Assembly (NCBI GenBank): GCA_905221605.1
Contig: CAJNDS010001459.1
Location: 1-18,161, forward strand
DNA from: Symbiodinium natans
Taxonomy: Eukaryota > Sar > Dinophyceae > Suessiales > Symbiodiniaceae
DNA length: 18,161 nucleotides
Direction: 5' to 3'
The translations under genes were made by a program, and so were the position numbers. The notes beneath the pieces were generated by a model. That model had not been told where the DNA came from. It ran no database searches and saw only the letters and a program-made list of their open reading frames with translations. Position 1 is the first letter of the stretch. Each line of letters begins with the position of its first letter. This document shows positions 11,701-17,944 of this stretch, piece after piece.

Positions 11701-14528
11701 AGAAGACCTGGAGCGATCAAGTTGCAGTTGCTCGTCGAGAGGTATACGCCTCTGGGCTAGACACCATCGCGTTGAGAATCCAGTTGCGACAGGCGTCTCT
11801 ATGTGGGTGGACCGCTGCAATCCTAGACATAAGAAAAGCCTTCCTGTATGCGCCGCTGCACGAACGGAAGGGAAAAGGAAAACGCATAATCTTGATGCCG
11901 CCTAAAATACTGGTCAAGGCCAAGATAATCCCACCGTCGGAGCGATGGGTTATCCAGAGAGCACTATACGGCTTGGACTTAAGCCCGGCGGCATGGAGCC
12001 GACACCGTGACAAATGTCTTTCTCAGCTGAAGTGGGCCTTCGAGGGTTTGGAGTACAGACTAACACAGAGCGATTCCGAACCGTCTCTTTGGAAAATCCA
12101 GGATTCCAGCAACGCTTTGAAGGGGCTCATTGGCGTATATGTTGACGATATGCTCTTGAGTGCTTGCAGAGGCTTATTGGAATCAGTGGCAGGGGCCATT
12201 CAGACGCTTTGGGAGACCAGCGACATTAAGTTTGCGGAGGACGGTTTGCACTTTCTTGGTGTTGATATCCGGCTGCACAATGGTAGGTATTACCTAACAC
12301 AAGTGAGCTATGTCACCGAGTTGCTGAACAGGCATCCCGAAATTGAGGGGACTGCGTCGACGCCGTATCCAGCTGAGAAGGATCAGGAGACCGAAGAAGA
12401 GAATATCCAGATGGAGTCGGTTCGCTTAGCGCAGGGGCTGATTGGAGAATTAACGTGGTTGGCCACGAAAACAAGGTTGGATATCGCGTGGGCGGTGAAC
12501 CGTGCTTCTCAGCTTTCTAGCAAGCGTCCTAGCAGGGCGATTGCAGTGTGCCAAAACATCGTGCGATATCTCCGAGGAAAGCCGGATTTGGGCCTGGTGT
12601 ACGGGCCGAAGCCTGCGCAGGGCGTGAAGGTCGAAATGACGGAGGGGACTCTAGAAGTCGCCACAGACGCGTCGTTTGCACCGCTGGGCGAAAAGTCACA
12701 AACCGGTGTGGTGTTAAAATGGGCCGGCGCTGTCATCGGCTGGGTTTCCTCAAAGCAGACGTTCGTCTGCCTGAGTTCGGCAGAAGCTGAGCTATATGCG
12801 GCCATGGAAGGTATGGTCATGACAGACAGTGTCAGTGACCTGGTACGCGAACTAGTAGGGCAGGTGGCGCCAGCTCTCTATTCGGACAACGTTGCATGCA
12901 CTTGCTTGATCGCTCTCCCGGCGGGCTCATGGAGAACCCGTCATTTGAGACTTCGCGCGAGAAGATTGCACGAGAGAATAGAGAATGAGGAGCTTCAATG
13001 TTTTCACCTACCAGGGGAGGTCATGACCGCGGACCTATTAACCAAGTCGCTTTCGTCTCAGAGGATGCAGAAGCTACTTGACTTGGCTGGAGTCGTCCAG
13101 TTGTCCCATGTCTTAAGATGCGCCGTGGTGGTGCTGAGCATCTCCAGAGCGCAAGCTCAGCCATCTGAAGATGAAGAAGATGAAGCGTCATGGGTTCCAC
13201 TTCTGCTAGTAATGGGGTTCACGGTCTTAATCGCAAGACTTTTGGAACTGTGTTTGCGATGGTGTTGGAGTCAAGGGGCAAGGAGACTTAGAGATCTTCA
13301 GGGGCCACCTGAGAACGGAGAACTAGTAGGGTCTGTTCTAGAACAAGTATCTTCGCAGGGAGCTGTAGACGGGTCTGAGGTGACAGTAGTCGCTTTTGGG
13401 GATGACGTTGGACTGGTAGGGCCAGAGGATCAGGTCGAAGTTGTGGCTGCGGACTTGATCGCTAGGGCGCTAGAAGAAGAAGAACGAGCCTTGTTTCATA
13501 GGTGGTATGCTCTATATGTTGAGCCCTATGATCCCTACGACCCGTTGTTAGATGAGTCCCCATCCCGCAGAGCCTCTCTTGAAGACATTTGGTCGGAACC
13601 TCAAAGCCCAAATCCCGAACCTGAAATAGGACAGGGGTCTAGGACCGGGGGAGTAGAACTGTCTCAGGCGGCAGGGCCTAAAACTAAAGCTCCAGATCCT
13701 AAGTCAAGTACCCAAACTTCCTTTCAGGGGCACCATCCCTCGTTGAGTTCTGGGCTTTCGGAAGAGTCTCTGGTTTCGGGTGGGAGTCTTGAAGTAGACC
13801 CTAAGAGTAAGCCTCCTGCACCAAAACCGCCCCCGGATGGTTGGTTGGGAACCGTTGTAAAAAGGCCTCCGCCCGTGACATCGCAGTCTGTAGCTATCCC
13901 TATCCCTAAGCCGAAACTACCGCCTGAAGGTTGGTTGGGAACTGTTGCCCCAAAGCATCCAACCGCGAAGGCACAGTCTGTAGGTGTCCCAAAGTCTCCT
14001 CCTGTTAAGCAACCCCCACCAGCTCCGAAATTGAACCCGCAAGCTCATCAGGACATGATATTAATCGCGCAGACACAAGAATTGATTCAGTGGGAGCTTC
14101 GCCGAAATCTCGGCCATCAGCCCATTGAAGGGCTCAGAGATAACTTCCACTACATTCCCGAACTTGGTCTGCTGATAAGATGGCATCCGATGTGGCGCCA
14201 ACAGTTCTTCGACCCAAGTCGGACAGCACTTCCGATATCACTAAGCAGGTTGGTTGGGGATCGTCGGTCTTTCTGTATCTTCAGGGATGGTACCAGTGGC
14301 ATTCTTGATGACAACTTCAGGGTCACGCGCCAAGGGGCGAACGTCTCAACGATGCAATGGCAGGGGAGAACTGAGTTCCTTGTAGCTCCTCCAACCCCTA
14401 TAGCTCCTGTACCAAACCCTCCTCCAAGCAAATCGAAAGCCGCAGGTCCCAAACCAAAGTCTAAGCCGAAATCTCAACCGAAAGCCGAGCCGAAGCCGAA
14501 AACACCACCACGTCGCTTAACACAGTGA
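8724..14528 (+). CDS. ORF2: integrase, 2OG-Fe(II) dioxygenase-like domain, RT, RNase H, long C-terminal extension
   Basis: 1934 aa counted from the first ATG; a frameshift product would start upstream. Domains: integrase zinc-binding region (H75, H80, C87, C90); integrase core D114, D267, E303 with exactly 35 residues between D267 and E303, and an acidic insert at about 145-215; proline-rich linker (415-485); 2OG-Fe(II) dioxygenase-like domain (about 590-745; H663-x-D665, DFxGGEI, H724, R733); copia reverse transcriptase (about 945-1200; D1035, YVDD 1139-1142); RNase H (about 1300-1445; D1315, E1354, D1388) ending in the copia-typical AD-LLTKSL block; then about 480 extra residues with hydrophobic segments, proline-rich repeats and a Lys/Pro tail. 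Integrase before RT places it in Ty1/copia (Pseudoviridae). RT and RNase H motifs are complete. It overlaps ORF1 in the -1 frame. Confidence 0.93.
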   Translation: MAPGLVSILQRGWELWSSSREENVNAVRDRIRLLSGLMIDEGMDPEVVRRICSELNPPFPRVSRLKPKEQSFKEHCQRGHAPWRGDCRACLESAAFHHPCRRRKHAHMFSLCVDLTGPYTKGSDQEGIARYAVVGVYTFPRFWKNGEPVEDDGRGVGVISENEGDKEDMGKAGEQDEPIPNPDEWAEIEGEEEPAADPLPADVDEVKKEERRWKAICEASLDPLPAIRIPFLIPVYKKSPKQVTEAVARIFIRLKTLGLPLHRVHSDRGAEFVNKTFLSWCRARDLHVTTTAADLPQSNGLAERFIGLIKRQARSLLHSVGARSSDWPHAMRYSVETMYDEAMRGLGVIPKRQQLPFGANIYVRERTWRWASWTARAVQATVLAPSEHVSKGWVVRVTRPDGTPVLLITTLAYQKVREPEPLNAPPEAAEQPSEAFPVDSPAAGSRPKAPRPLGGFITGRESRVPSEAEPPLPPPADAPSVPRRRIRAKGGLRRLVPQGGGPEMLGMLQKLKSLGVSWVDEDENHSGSGESEDEESGHTILFALPVEESSFKVCHVEAVDGVEQEAKLLREQGAMSRRAVCDLVLRSKWPSCRNHRRADKTTHEKGRLAVLGAFAHGGIYGVTQVTHQKPEMVKTLNVYLRQEVPDATYTAILVSQRGPSEWHRDVNNAEGSINWVVPLGDFQGGEIRVLPEGLRTDEADVDEHMGILYPPANHPVSFNPKRRHKVLPHTGNRLVLVAYTPRGWTRLPESTIKELRELGFPVPPLPKGSEPVVRAVSVAYVGDDSSEGDGGLGCTIVDDQQYAMDEKLVEMLQADLYFLSRVFSWECQLASETLREAGPSNCPSMCYINMLDSQIQELQEELLWIDSGTKLDGTVSGHDDERLAKAMIRTLAVKESEKGPQEESEPEVFLQARTIDPQQAAGELEKWVPPLLDEYTGLRFQYEAIYPIDVNQLCEEDVQSGAIEILPAKVVFTRKPPVGKRRARIVACGNFQQKTWSDQVAVARREVYASGLDTIALRIQLRQASLCGWTAAILDIRKAFLYAPLHERKGKGKRIILMPPKILVKAKIIPPSERWVIQRALYGLDLSPAAWSRHRDKCLSQLKWAFEGLEYRLTQSDSEPSLWKIQDSSNALKGLIGVYVDDMLLSACRGLLESVAGAIQTLWETSDIKFAEDGLHFLGVDIRLHNGRYYLTQVSYVTELLNRHPEIEGTASTPYPAEKDQETEEENIQMESVRLAQGLIGELTWLATKTRLDIAWAVNRASQLSSKRPSRAIAVCQNIVRYLRGKPDLGLVYGPKPAQGVKVEMTEGTLEVATDASFAPLGEKSQTGVVLKWAGAVIGWVSSKQTFVCLSSAEAELYAAMEGMVMTDSVSDLVRELVGQVAPALYSDNVACTCLIALPAGSWRTRHLRLRARRLHERIENEELQCFHLPGEVMTADLLTKSLSSQRMQKLLDLAGVVQLSHVLRCAVVVLSISRAQAQPSEDEEDEASWVPLLLVMGFTVLIARLLELCLRWCWSQGARRLRDLQGPPENGELVGSVLEQVSSQGAVDGSEVTVVAFGDDVGLVGPEDQVEVVAADLIARALEEEERALFHRWYALYVEPYDPYDPLLDESPSRRASLEDIWSEPQSPNPEPEIGQGSRTGGVELSQAAGPKTKAPDPKSSTQTSFQGHHPSLSSGLSEESLVSGGSLEVDPKSKPPAPKPPPDGWLGTVVKRPPPVTSQSVAIPIPKPKLPPEGWLGTVAPKHPTAKAQSVGVPKSPPVKQPPPAPKLNPQAHQDMILIAQTQELIQWELRRNLGHQPIEGLRDNFHYIPELGLLIRWHPMWRQQFFDPSRTALPISLSRLVGDRRSFCIFRDGTSGILDDNFRVTRQGANVSTMQWQGRTEFLVAPPTPIAPVPNPPPSKSKAAGPKPKSKPKSQPKAEPKPKTPPRRLTQ
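8931..9953 (+). other. Integrase domain with acidic insert
   Basis: Residues about 70-410. A zinc-binding H-x4-H-x6-C-x2-C cluster is followed by V-D-L-T-G-P (D114), H-S-D-R-G-A-E-F (D267) and L-A-E-R-F (E303), the D,D-35-E triad of retroviral-type integrases. D114 and D267 are 153 residues apart, against roughly 60 in ordinary copia integrases. The excess is a Glu/Asp-rich segment at about 145-215. Integrase joins element cDNA to chromosomal DNA in the nucleus. Confidence 0.92.
10491..10958 (+). other. 2OG-Fe(II) dioxygenase-like domain between integrase and RT
   Basis: Residues about 590-745. W-H663-R-D665 gives the H-x-D iron ligands. D-F-Q-G-G-E-I-R (681-688) matches the GGEL strand of the double-stranded beta-helix. 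V-S-F-N-P followed by R-R-H724-K-V-L-P and G-N-R733 gives the distal His and the 2-oxoglutarate-binding Arg, in the order seen in prolyl-hydroxylase and TET/AlkB-like enzymes. The 61-residue H-to-H spacing is normal for the fold. Such enzymes use O2, Fe(II) and 2-oxoglutarate to hydroxylate proteins or nucleic-acid bases. The substrate cannot be read from sequence; a base-modifying role is an inference. Confidence 0.78.
11556..12323 (+). other. Reverse transcriptase domain (RVT_2 type)
   Basis: Residues about 945-1200. It contains the copia pattern R-A-R-I-V-A-C-G-N-F-Q-Q (982-993), I-L-D-I-R-K-A-F-L-Y (catalytic D1035), A-L-Y-G-L (1080-1084) and Y-V-D-D (1139-1142). It copies element RNA into DNA inside the particle. 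All three catalytic Asp residues are present. Confidence 0.95.
12651..13058 (+). other. RNase H domain (copia type)
   Basis: Residues about 1310-1445. A-T-D1315-A-S, W-V-S-S-K-Q, L-S-S-A-E1354-A-E-L-Y, Y-S-D1388-N and T-R-H-L (H1407) occur in the order typical of copia RNase H, ending with T-A-D-L-L-T-K-S-L. It degrades the RNA strand during reverse transcription. No key residue appears lost. Confidence 0.93.
13095..13259 (+). other. Hydrophobic, possibly membrane-spanning segments after RNase H
   Basis: Residues about 1458-1512. One hydrophobic stretch (about 1462-1474) is followed by a small-residue A-Q-A site resembling a signal-peptidase site. After an acidic patch comes a second, longer hydrophobic run (about 1490-1510), then Arg-rich residues. 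This could be a signal plus membrane anchor or a buried structural region. No envelope-protein motif is recognised. Confidence 0.55.
13824..14013 (+). repeat. Two-copy 30-residue repeat in the ORF2 tail
   Basis: Residues 1701-1730 and 1731-1760 share the pattern P-P-(D/E)-G-W-L-G-T-V near the start and Q-S-V near position 21, with a period of exactly 30 residues. The surrounding sequence is Pro/Lys-rich. A possible small domain (about 1775-1885) separates it from a Lys/Pro-rich C-terminus. Function unknown. Confidence 0.7.
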
Positions 14529-15020
14529 AGCGGAAACTGTAGACCTCAAACAAGGCGTACTCCTAGAAGTCCTGATTCCTAGTCTTAAGTGATGTAGGTT
14601 TTGGGTGTTTAGATAGGGTTGACGGGGTAAGTTCTCCTTCCTTTGGGGCCAGTAGCGTCTTAAAGGGTTTTCTAGGTCCTATACTTGGTACAGATAAGTA
14701 TGTGGACACCGTCTTGCGTAAGCTGGTTTTCCGTAGTCTTGAGCGTCGCAGAGTGTTTGAAACCGCAGTATCGTTTAGAGCATCTTGATCGTAGGCAGCC
14801 GGTAAGTGCTGCTATTGTTTCCGAGAAGGGGAGCTCGCTGGACCTTTGGGATTCCTGTCCTGTCCTTAGGCGTCCCCCCGTAGATCTCCTTTAGATCTCC
14901 GTTGTTGGTGTTGTTACGCAGAAAAGGCCTTGAGCTTTGAGCACTCACTCCACGGCCTAACAACTACCTGGCCAAGTGTTTGAAAGAGTGGTGTGCCTTA
15001 GATATGAGTTTGCATGCTGC
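14529..15020 (+). other. 3' untranslated region of the retrotransposon
   Basis: About 490 bp between the ORF2 stop and the polypurine tract. One 69-codon frame (14685-14894) shows no family resemblance and is probably chance. Nothing else recognisable was found. Confidence 0.5.
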
Positions 15021-15030
15021 AAAGGGGGAG
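15021..15030 (+). promoter_or_regulatory. Polypurine tract
   Basis: AAAGGGGGAG sits directly against the 3' LTR. This is the expected position and composition of the RNase H-resistant primer for plus-strand DNA synthesis. It also independently fixes the LTR start at TCTTG. Confidence 0.88.
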
Positions 15031-15184
15031 TCTTGATGATGAAGCATCATATCCCTTCTGCAGGCCTTTTAGCTATGATCAAGTGCAGTATCTGAAAAGG
15101 GCGATTTGACTTGTGCGAGTTCACAGGTGTCTTGGCAGCATTAACCCTAAACCCTAACCTCTAATCTAAGGGTTGGTTTCCTTA
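15031..15184 (+). repeat. 3' long terminal repeat
   Basis: Matches 3157-3310 over all 154 bases by eye, including the internal AACCCTAAACCCTAACC telomere-like motif. It is followed at once by CCCTAAA repeats. Identity of the two LTRs means little time has passed since integration, or that gene conversion has acted. Confidence 0.93.
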
Positions 15185-15257
15185 CCCTAAACCCTAAACC
15201 CTAAACCCTAAACCCTAAACCCTAAACCCTAAACCCTAAACCCTAAACCCTAAACCC
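15185..15257. repeat. Telomeric array, right of the retrotransposon
   Basis: About ten perfect CCCTAAA units in the same orientation as all other arrays. It is the continuation of the array at 2831-3156, with the register shifted by 5. It ends at CCCGCCCACC, a junction repeated at 16316 and 17942. Confidence 0.95.
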
Positions 15258-15309
15258 GCCCACCACCCCTCTCATTCTCACCTCTTTTGCGTCTTCGAGC
15301 CTGAAAGGC

Positions 15310-15372
15310 GCCTGGGAGGCCCCTGGGAGGCTCCTGGGAGGCCCCTGGGAGGCCCCTGGGAGGCCCTGCGGC
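15310..15372. repeat. 11-bp GC-rich minisatellite
   Basis: About six copies of CCCCTGGGAGG, one of them CTCCTGGGAGG. Each unit is partly self-complementary (CCTGGGAGG / CCTCCCAGG). It is specific to unit A. Confidence 0.8.
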
Positions 15373-15375
15373 CCC

Positions 15376-15486
15376 CGAACCCACCCCCCCTACACCCCCC
15401 CACCCCCCCCCCCCCCCCCCCCCCCACCCCCCCCCCCACCCCCCCCCCCCACACCCCCCCCCACCCCCCCCCCCACCCACCCCCCC
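15376..15486. repeat. Poly-C tract, unit A
   Basis: About 110 bp of near-pure C broken by occasional A (CCCCCCCA-type units) and one T. The opposite strand is poly-G with strong G-quadruplex potential. Run lengths are likely to be the least reliable bases in the window. Confidence 0.85.
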
Positions 15487-15518
15487 GCCAAGGCCAGGCC
15501 AGGCCCTGGAAGGCCGTC

Positions 15519-16013
15519 GAGAAGGCCCTCCGGCAAAGACACCCCCCAACGCAAACGCCGATTTGGCTCTCGCAAGCTTCTAGACCTGTTTAGCAAAGGG
15601 TCTATCGCCATACAACCTTTACGCTCCCGCATAGAGAAGAAAAAACAATGAGAAGGCCCTCCGGCCGAAGACACCCCCCAACGCAAACGCTGATTTGGCT
15701 CTGGTGAGCTTCTAGACATGACTCTCACAAGGCCTGTTCATATCAACGCCGTGACACCCCGACGTCGAGAATAGAAACAATGAGAAGGCCCTCCGGCCGA
15801 AGACACCCCCCAACGCAAACGCTGATTTGGCTCTGGTGAGCTTCTAGACATGACTTTCACAAAGCCTGTTTCCTGTAACACCATGACATCCCGACGTCGA
15901 GAATAGAAACGATGAGAAGGCCCTCCGGCCGAAGACACCCCCCAACGCAAACGTTAATTGGTTCTCGCAAGCTTCTAGACATGACTTTCACAAGGCGTGT
16001 TTATAGCAACAAG
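15519..16013. repeat. 132-bp tandem repeats, unit A (4 copies)
   Basis: Copies start at GAGAAGGCCCTCCGG at 15519, 15650, 15782 and 15914 (periods 131, 132, 132). Shared words include GACACCCCCCAACGCAAACG, GCTTCTAGACATGACT and the palindrome CGACGTCG. Copy 1 has a variant tail (CTGTTTAGCAAAGGG); the last copy is partial. 132 is 3 x 44, so minus-strand frames persist through some copies, but a TGA recurs in most units. Confidence 0.92.
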
Positions 16014-16148
16014 CCTTTGTGCAGAAGTGTTTGGATGTGGGCTGGCTTTGGTTTGGCTGGCTCTGGTTTGGTTCGTTTTGAGTAGTGTTTGGGTGGTCTT
16101 GGGGTGGGCATGTCTGCACACAAGTGCGTACAGCTGAACAATGCTACA

Positions 16149-16318
16149 CCCTAAACCCTAAACCCTAAACCCTAAACCCTAAACCCTAAACCCTAAACCC
16201 TAAACCCTAAACCCTAAACCCTAAACCCTAAACCCTAAACCCTAAACCCTAAACCCTAAACCCTAAACCTAAACCCTAAACCCTAAACCCTAAACCCTAA
16301 ACCCTAAACCCTAAACCC
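16149..16318. repeat. Telomeric array between units A and B
   Basis: About 24 CCCTAAA units with one 6-bp variant (CCTAAA) near 16267, in the same orientation as the other arrays. It forms the boundary of the tandem subtelomeric units. Confidence 0.95.
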
Positions 16319-16474
16319 GCCCACCACCCCTCTCATTCTAGAGGTGAGTGGGCGCCGTCGAGCGCTCAGCGAGACCATGGCAGGCTCTGCTGAGCTGCAG
16401 AGCCTGCCAACCGCACCCCTGAGGGGTCGCCAGGCTACAGTCGCCTAGCTCAGTGACTGTCTATATATTATAAC
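16319..16474. repeat. Hairpin-rich module, copy 1
   Basis: A module of about 155 bp set between telomeric sequences. It holds the perfect 12-bp inverted repeat GGCAGGCTCTGC / GCAGAGCCTGCC (16379-16390 and 16397-16408, 6-nt loop). Next come ACCCC-TGA-GGGGT (16415-16427) and ACAGTC / GACTGT (16437-16442 and 16455-16460). The palindromes GGCGCC and GAGCGCTC are also present, and an A/T run TATATATTATAA ends it. Successive stems suggest a folded RNA or a cruciform-forming DNA element. Not recognised as any known RNA gene. Confidence 0.75.
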
Positions 16475-16610
16475 CCTAAACCCGACACCCCTGCTCTCGG
16501 GCGGTGCGCCCAACCCTGGCCTGGGGCCCCCCCTGGAGGCCTCCCTGGACCCTCTGGAGGCTGTCCCGATTCGCTGGACCAGGGGGCCTTTAGCGGGCTC
16601 AGCCTGGGCC

Positions 16611-16744
16611 CCACCCCCCCCCCCCCCACCCGCCCCCCCCCCCCACCGCCCCTAGCCTCCCCCCCCCCCCACCACCCCCCCCCCCCCCCGCCCTCCCCCA
16701 CCCCCCACCACCCCCTCCCCCCCCCCCCACCCCCCCCGCCCCCC
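16611..16744. repeat. Poly-C tract, unit B
   Basis: About 134 bp of C runs broken by A and G (CCACC, CCGCC and CCCTCC steps). It lies in the same relative place as the tract in unit A, just before GCCAAGGCCAGGCC. The opposite strand has G-quadruplex potential. Confidence 0.85.
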
Positions 16745-16789
16745 GCCAAGGCCAGGCCAGGCCCTGGAAGGCCCCTAAAACGTAGGTAG

Positions 16790-16803
16790 GTCTTTCGAAA
16801 GAC
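16790..16803. repeat. 14-bp perfect palindrome
   Basis: GTCTTTCGAAAGAC is fully self-complementary. It lies in a roughly 50-bp segment (16772-16822) present in unit B but absent from the matching place in unit A. Confidence 0.8.
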
Positions 16804-16822
16804 GCTTCGAATGAAAAACAAT

Positions 16823-17320
16823 GAGAAGGCCCTCCGGCCGAAGACACCCCCCAACGCAAACGCCGATTTGGCTCTCGCAAGCTTCTAGACCTGTTTAGCA
16901 AAGGGTCTATCGCCATACAACCTTTACACTCCCGCATAGAGAAGAAAAAACAATGAGAAGGCCCTCCGGCCGAAGACACCCCCCAACGCAAACGCTGATT
17001 TGGCTCTGGTGAGCTTCTAGACATGACTCTCACAAGGCCTGTTCATATCAACGCCGTGACACCCCGACGTCGAGAATAGAAACAATGAGAAGGCCCTCCG
17101 GCCGAAGACACCCCCCAACGCAAACGCTGATTTGGCTCTGGTGAGCTTCTAGACATGACTCTCACAAGGCCTGTTCATATCAACGCCGTAACACCCCGAC
17201 GTCGAGAATAGAAACAATGAGAAGGCCCTCCGGCCGAAGACACCCCCCAACGCAAACGTTAATTTGGTTCTCGCAAGCTTCTAGACATGACTTTCACAAG
17301 GCGTGTTTATAGCAACAAGC
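16823..17320. repeat. 132-bp tandem repeats, unit B (4 copies)
   Basis: Copies start at 16823, 16955, 17087 and 17219 with an exact period of 132. Copies 1 to 4 correspond in order to copies 1 to 4 of unit A (the first with CTGTTTAGCAAAGGG, the last with AACGTTAAT), so the whole four-copy block was duplicated together. Copies 2 and 3 are nearly identical to each other. Confidence 0.92.
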
Positions 17321-17460
17321 CTGAGTGCAGAAGTGTTTGGATGTGTGCTGCTTGGGTTTGGCTGGCTTGGGCTGTTGGTTTCGTTTTTGGAGTCAGTGTT
17401 TGGGTGTCTTGGGGTGGGCATTTTCTGCACACACGTGGCGTACAGCTGAACACTGCTTAC

Positions 17461-17944
17461 ACCCTAAAAACCTAAACCCTAAACCCTAAACCCTAAACCC
17501 CAAACCCTAACACTAAAACCCTAAACCCTAAACCTAAACCCGAAACCCTAAACCCAAACCCTAACCCAAACCCTAAACCTAAACCCTAAAACCCTAAACC
17601 CTAAACCCTAACCCTAAACCCTCAACCCTAACCCTAAACCCTAAACCCTAACCCGAACCCTAACCCTAAACCCGACACCCCAAACCTAAACCCGAAACAC
17701 CCTAACCCCGAAACCCCTAAACCCTTACACCCCTCAACCCTCAACCCTGAACCCTGAACCCTAAACCCTAAACCCTAAACCCTAAACCCTAAACCCTAAA
17801 CCCTAAACCCTAAACCCTAAACCCTAAACCATAAACACTACACCCTAAACCCTAAACCCTAAACCCTAAACCCTAAACCCTAAACCCTAAACCCTAAACC
17901 CTAAACCCTAAACCCTAAACCCTAAACCCTAAACCCTAAACCCC
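17461..17944. repeat. Telomeric array, degenerate then clean
   Basis: From 17461 to about 17755 the repeats are heavily mutated (CCCTAA, CCTAAA, CCCGAAA, CCCTCAA and CCCTGAA variants). From about 17756 to 17944 they are almost perfect CCCTAAA, apart from ATAAACACTACA near 17830-17842. Old and fresh telomeric sequence lie side by side. Confidence 0.93.

Larger units (their letters stand above)
3157..15184 (+). mobile_element. Ty1/copia-type LTR retrotransposon in telomeric repeats
   Basis: A 12,028-bp element with 154-bp LTRs at 3157-3310 and 15031-15184 that look identical base for base. It has a tRNA-Met-type primer-binding site at 3311 and a polypurine tract at 15021-15030. Two long overlapping reading frames carry Gag, protease, integrase, reverse transcriptase and RNase H in copia order (integrase before RT). 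Left flank CCCTA (3152-3156) equals right flank CCCTA (15185-15189). In a 7-bp repeat this alone proves little, but the register jump is what a 5-bp (or 6-bp, ACCCTA) target duplication gives. It is far longer than typical copia (about 5 kb) because of extra domains and terminal extensions. Only the frame change between ORF1 and ORF2 argues against it being autonomous. Confidence 0.93.
15258..16318. repeat. Subtelomeric unit A (about 1.06 kb)
   Basis: Order: GCCCACCACCCCTCTCATTC junction; several CCTGGGAGGCC repeats (about 15308-15372); poly-C tract (15376-15486); GCCAAGGCCAGGCC; four 132-bp repeats; a GT-rich segment (about 16025-16120); CAGCTGAACA; and a CCCTAAA array (16149-16318). Unit B has the same right half but a different left part (the structured module). 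No gene is credible. Confidence 0.85.
16319..17944. repeat. Subtelomeric unit B (about 1.63 kb)
   Basis: Order: junction, structured hairpin module (16319-16474), GC-rich stretch (16487-16610), poly-C tract (16611-16744), GCCAAGGCCAGGCC, a 14-bp perfect palindrome GTCTTTCGAAAGAC (16790-16803), four 132-bp repeats (16823-17320), GT-rich segment, CAGCTGAACA, and a long, partly degenerate telomeric array (17461-17944). A third unit starts at 17945 and repeats the same module almost base for base. Confidence 0.88.

Noticed and set aside
14685-14894. A 69-codon frame in the 3' untranslated region
   Set aside because: Short, no recognisable motif, and no sign of a separate transcript. Probably chance.
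15560-15580. Resemblance of TTTGGCTCT in the 132-bp repeat to the dinoflagellate spliced leader (which contains TTTTGGCTCAAG)
   Set aside because: Only about eight bases agree, and the rest of the leader and its splice donor are missing. Chance similarity is more likely.
16319-16474. tRNA or 5S rRNA gene in the hairpin module
   Set aside because: The stems do not form a cloverleaf, and the A-box/B-box or 5S internal-control consensus could not be matched.
15250-17033. Minus-strand frames over poly-C and 132-bp repeats (44-residue repeating peptide)
   Set aside because: The period 132 is a multiple of three, so any frame repeats, but most units contain an in-frame TGA and the rest is poly-Gly from poly-C. 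No family is recognised.
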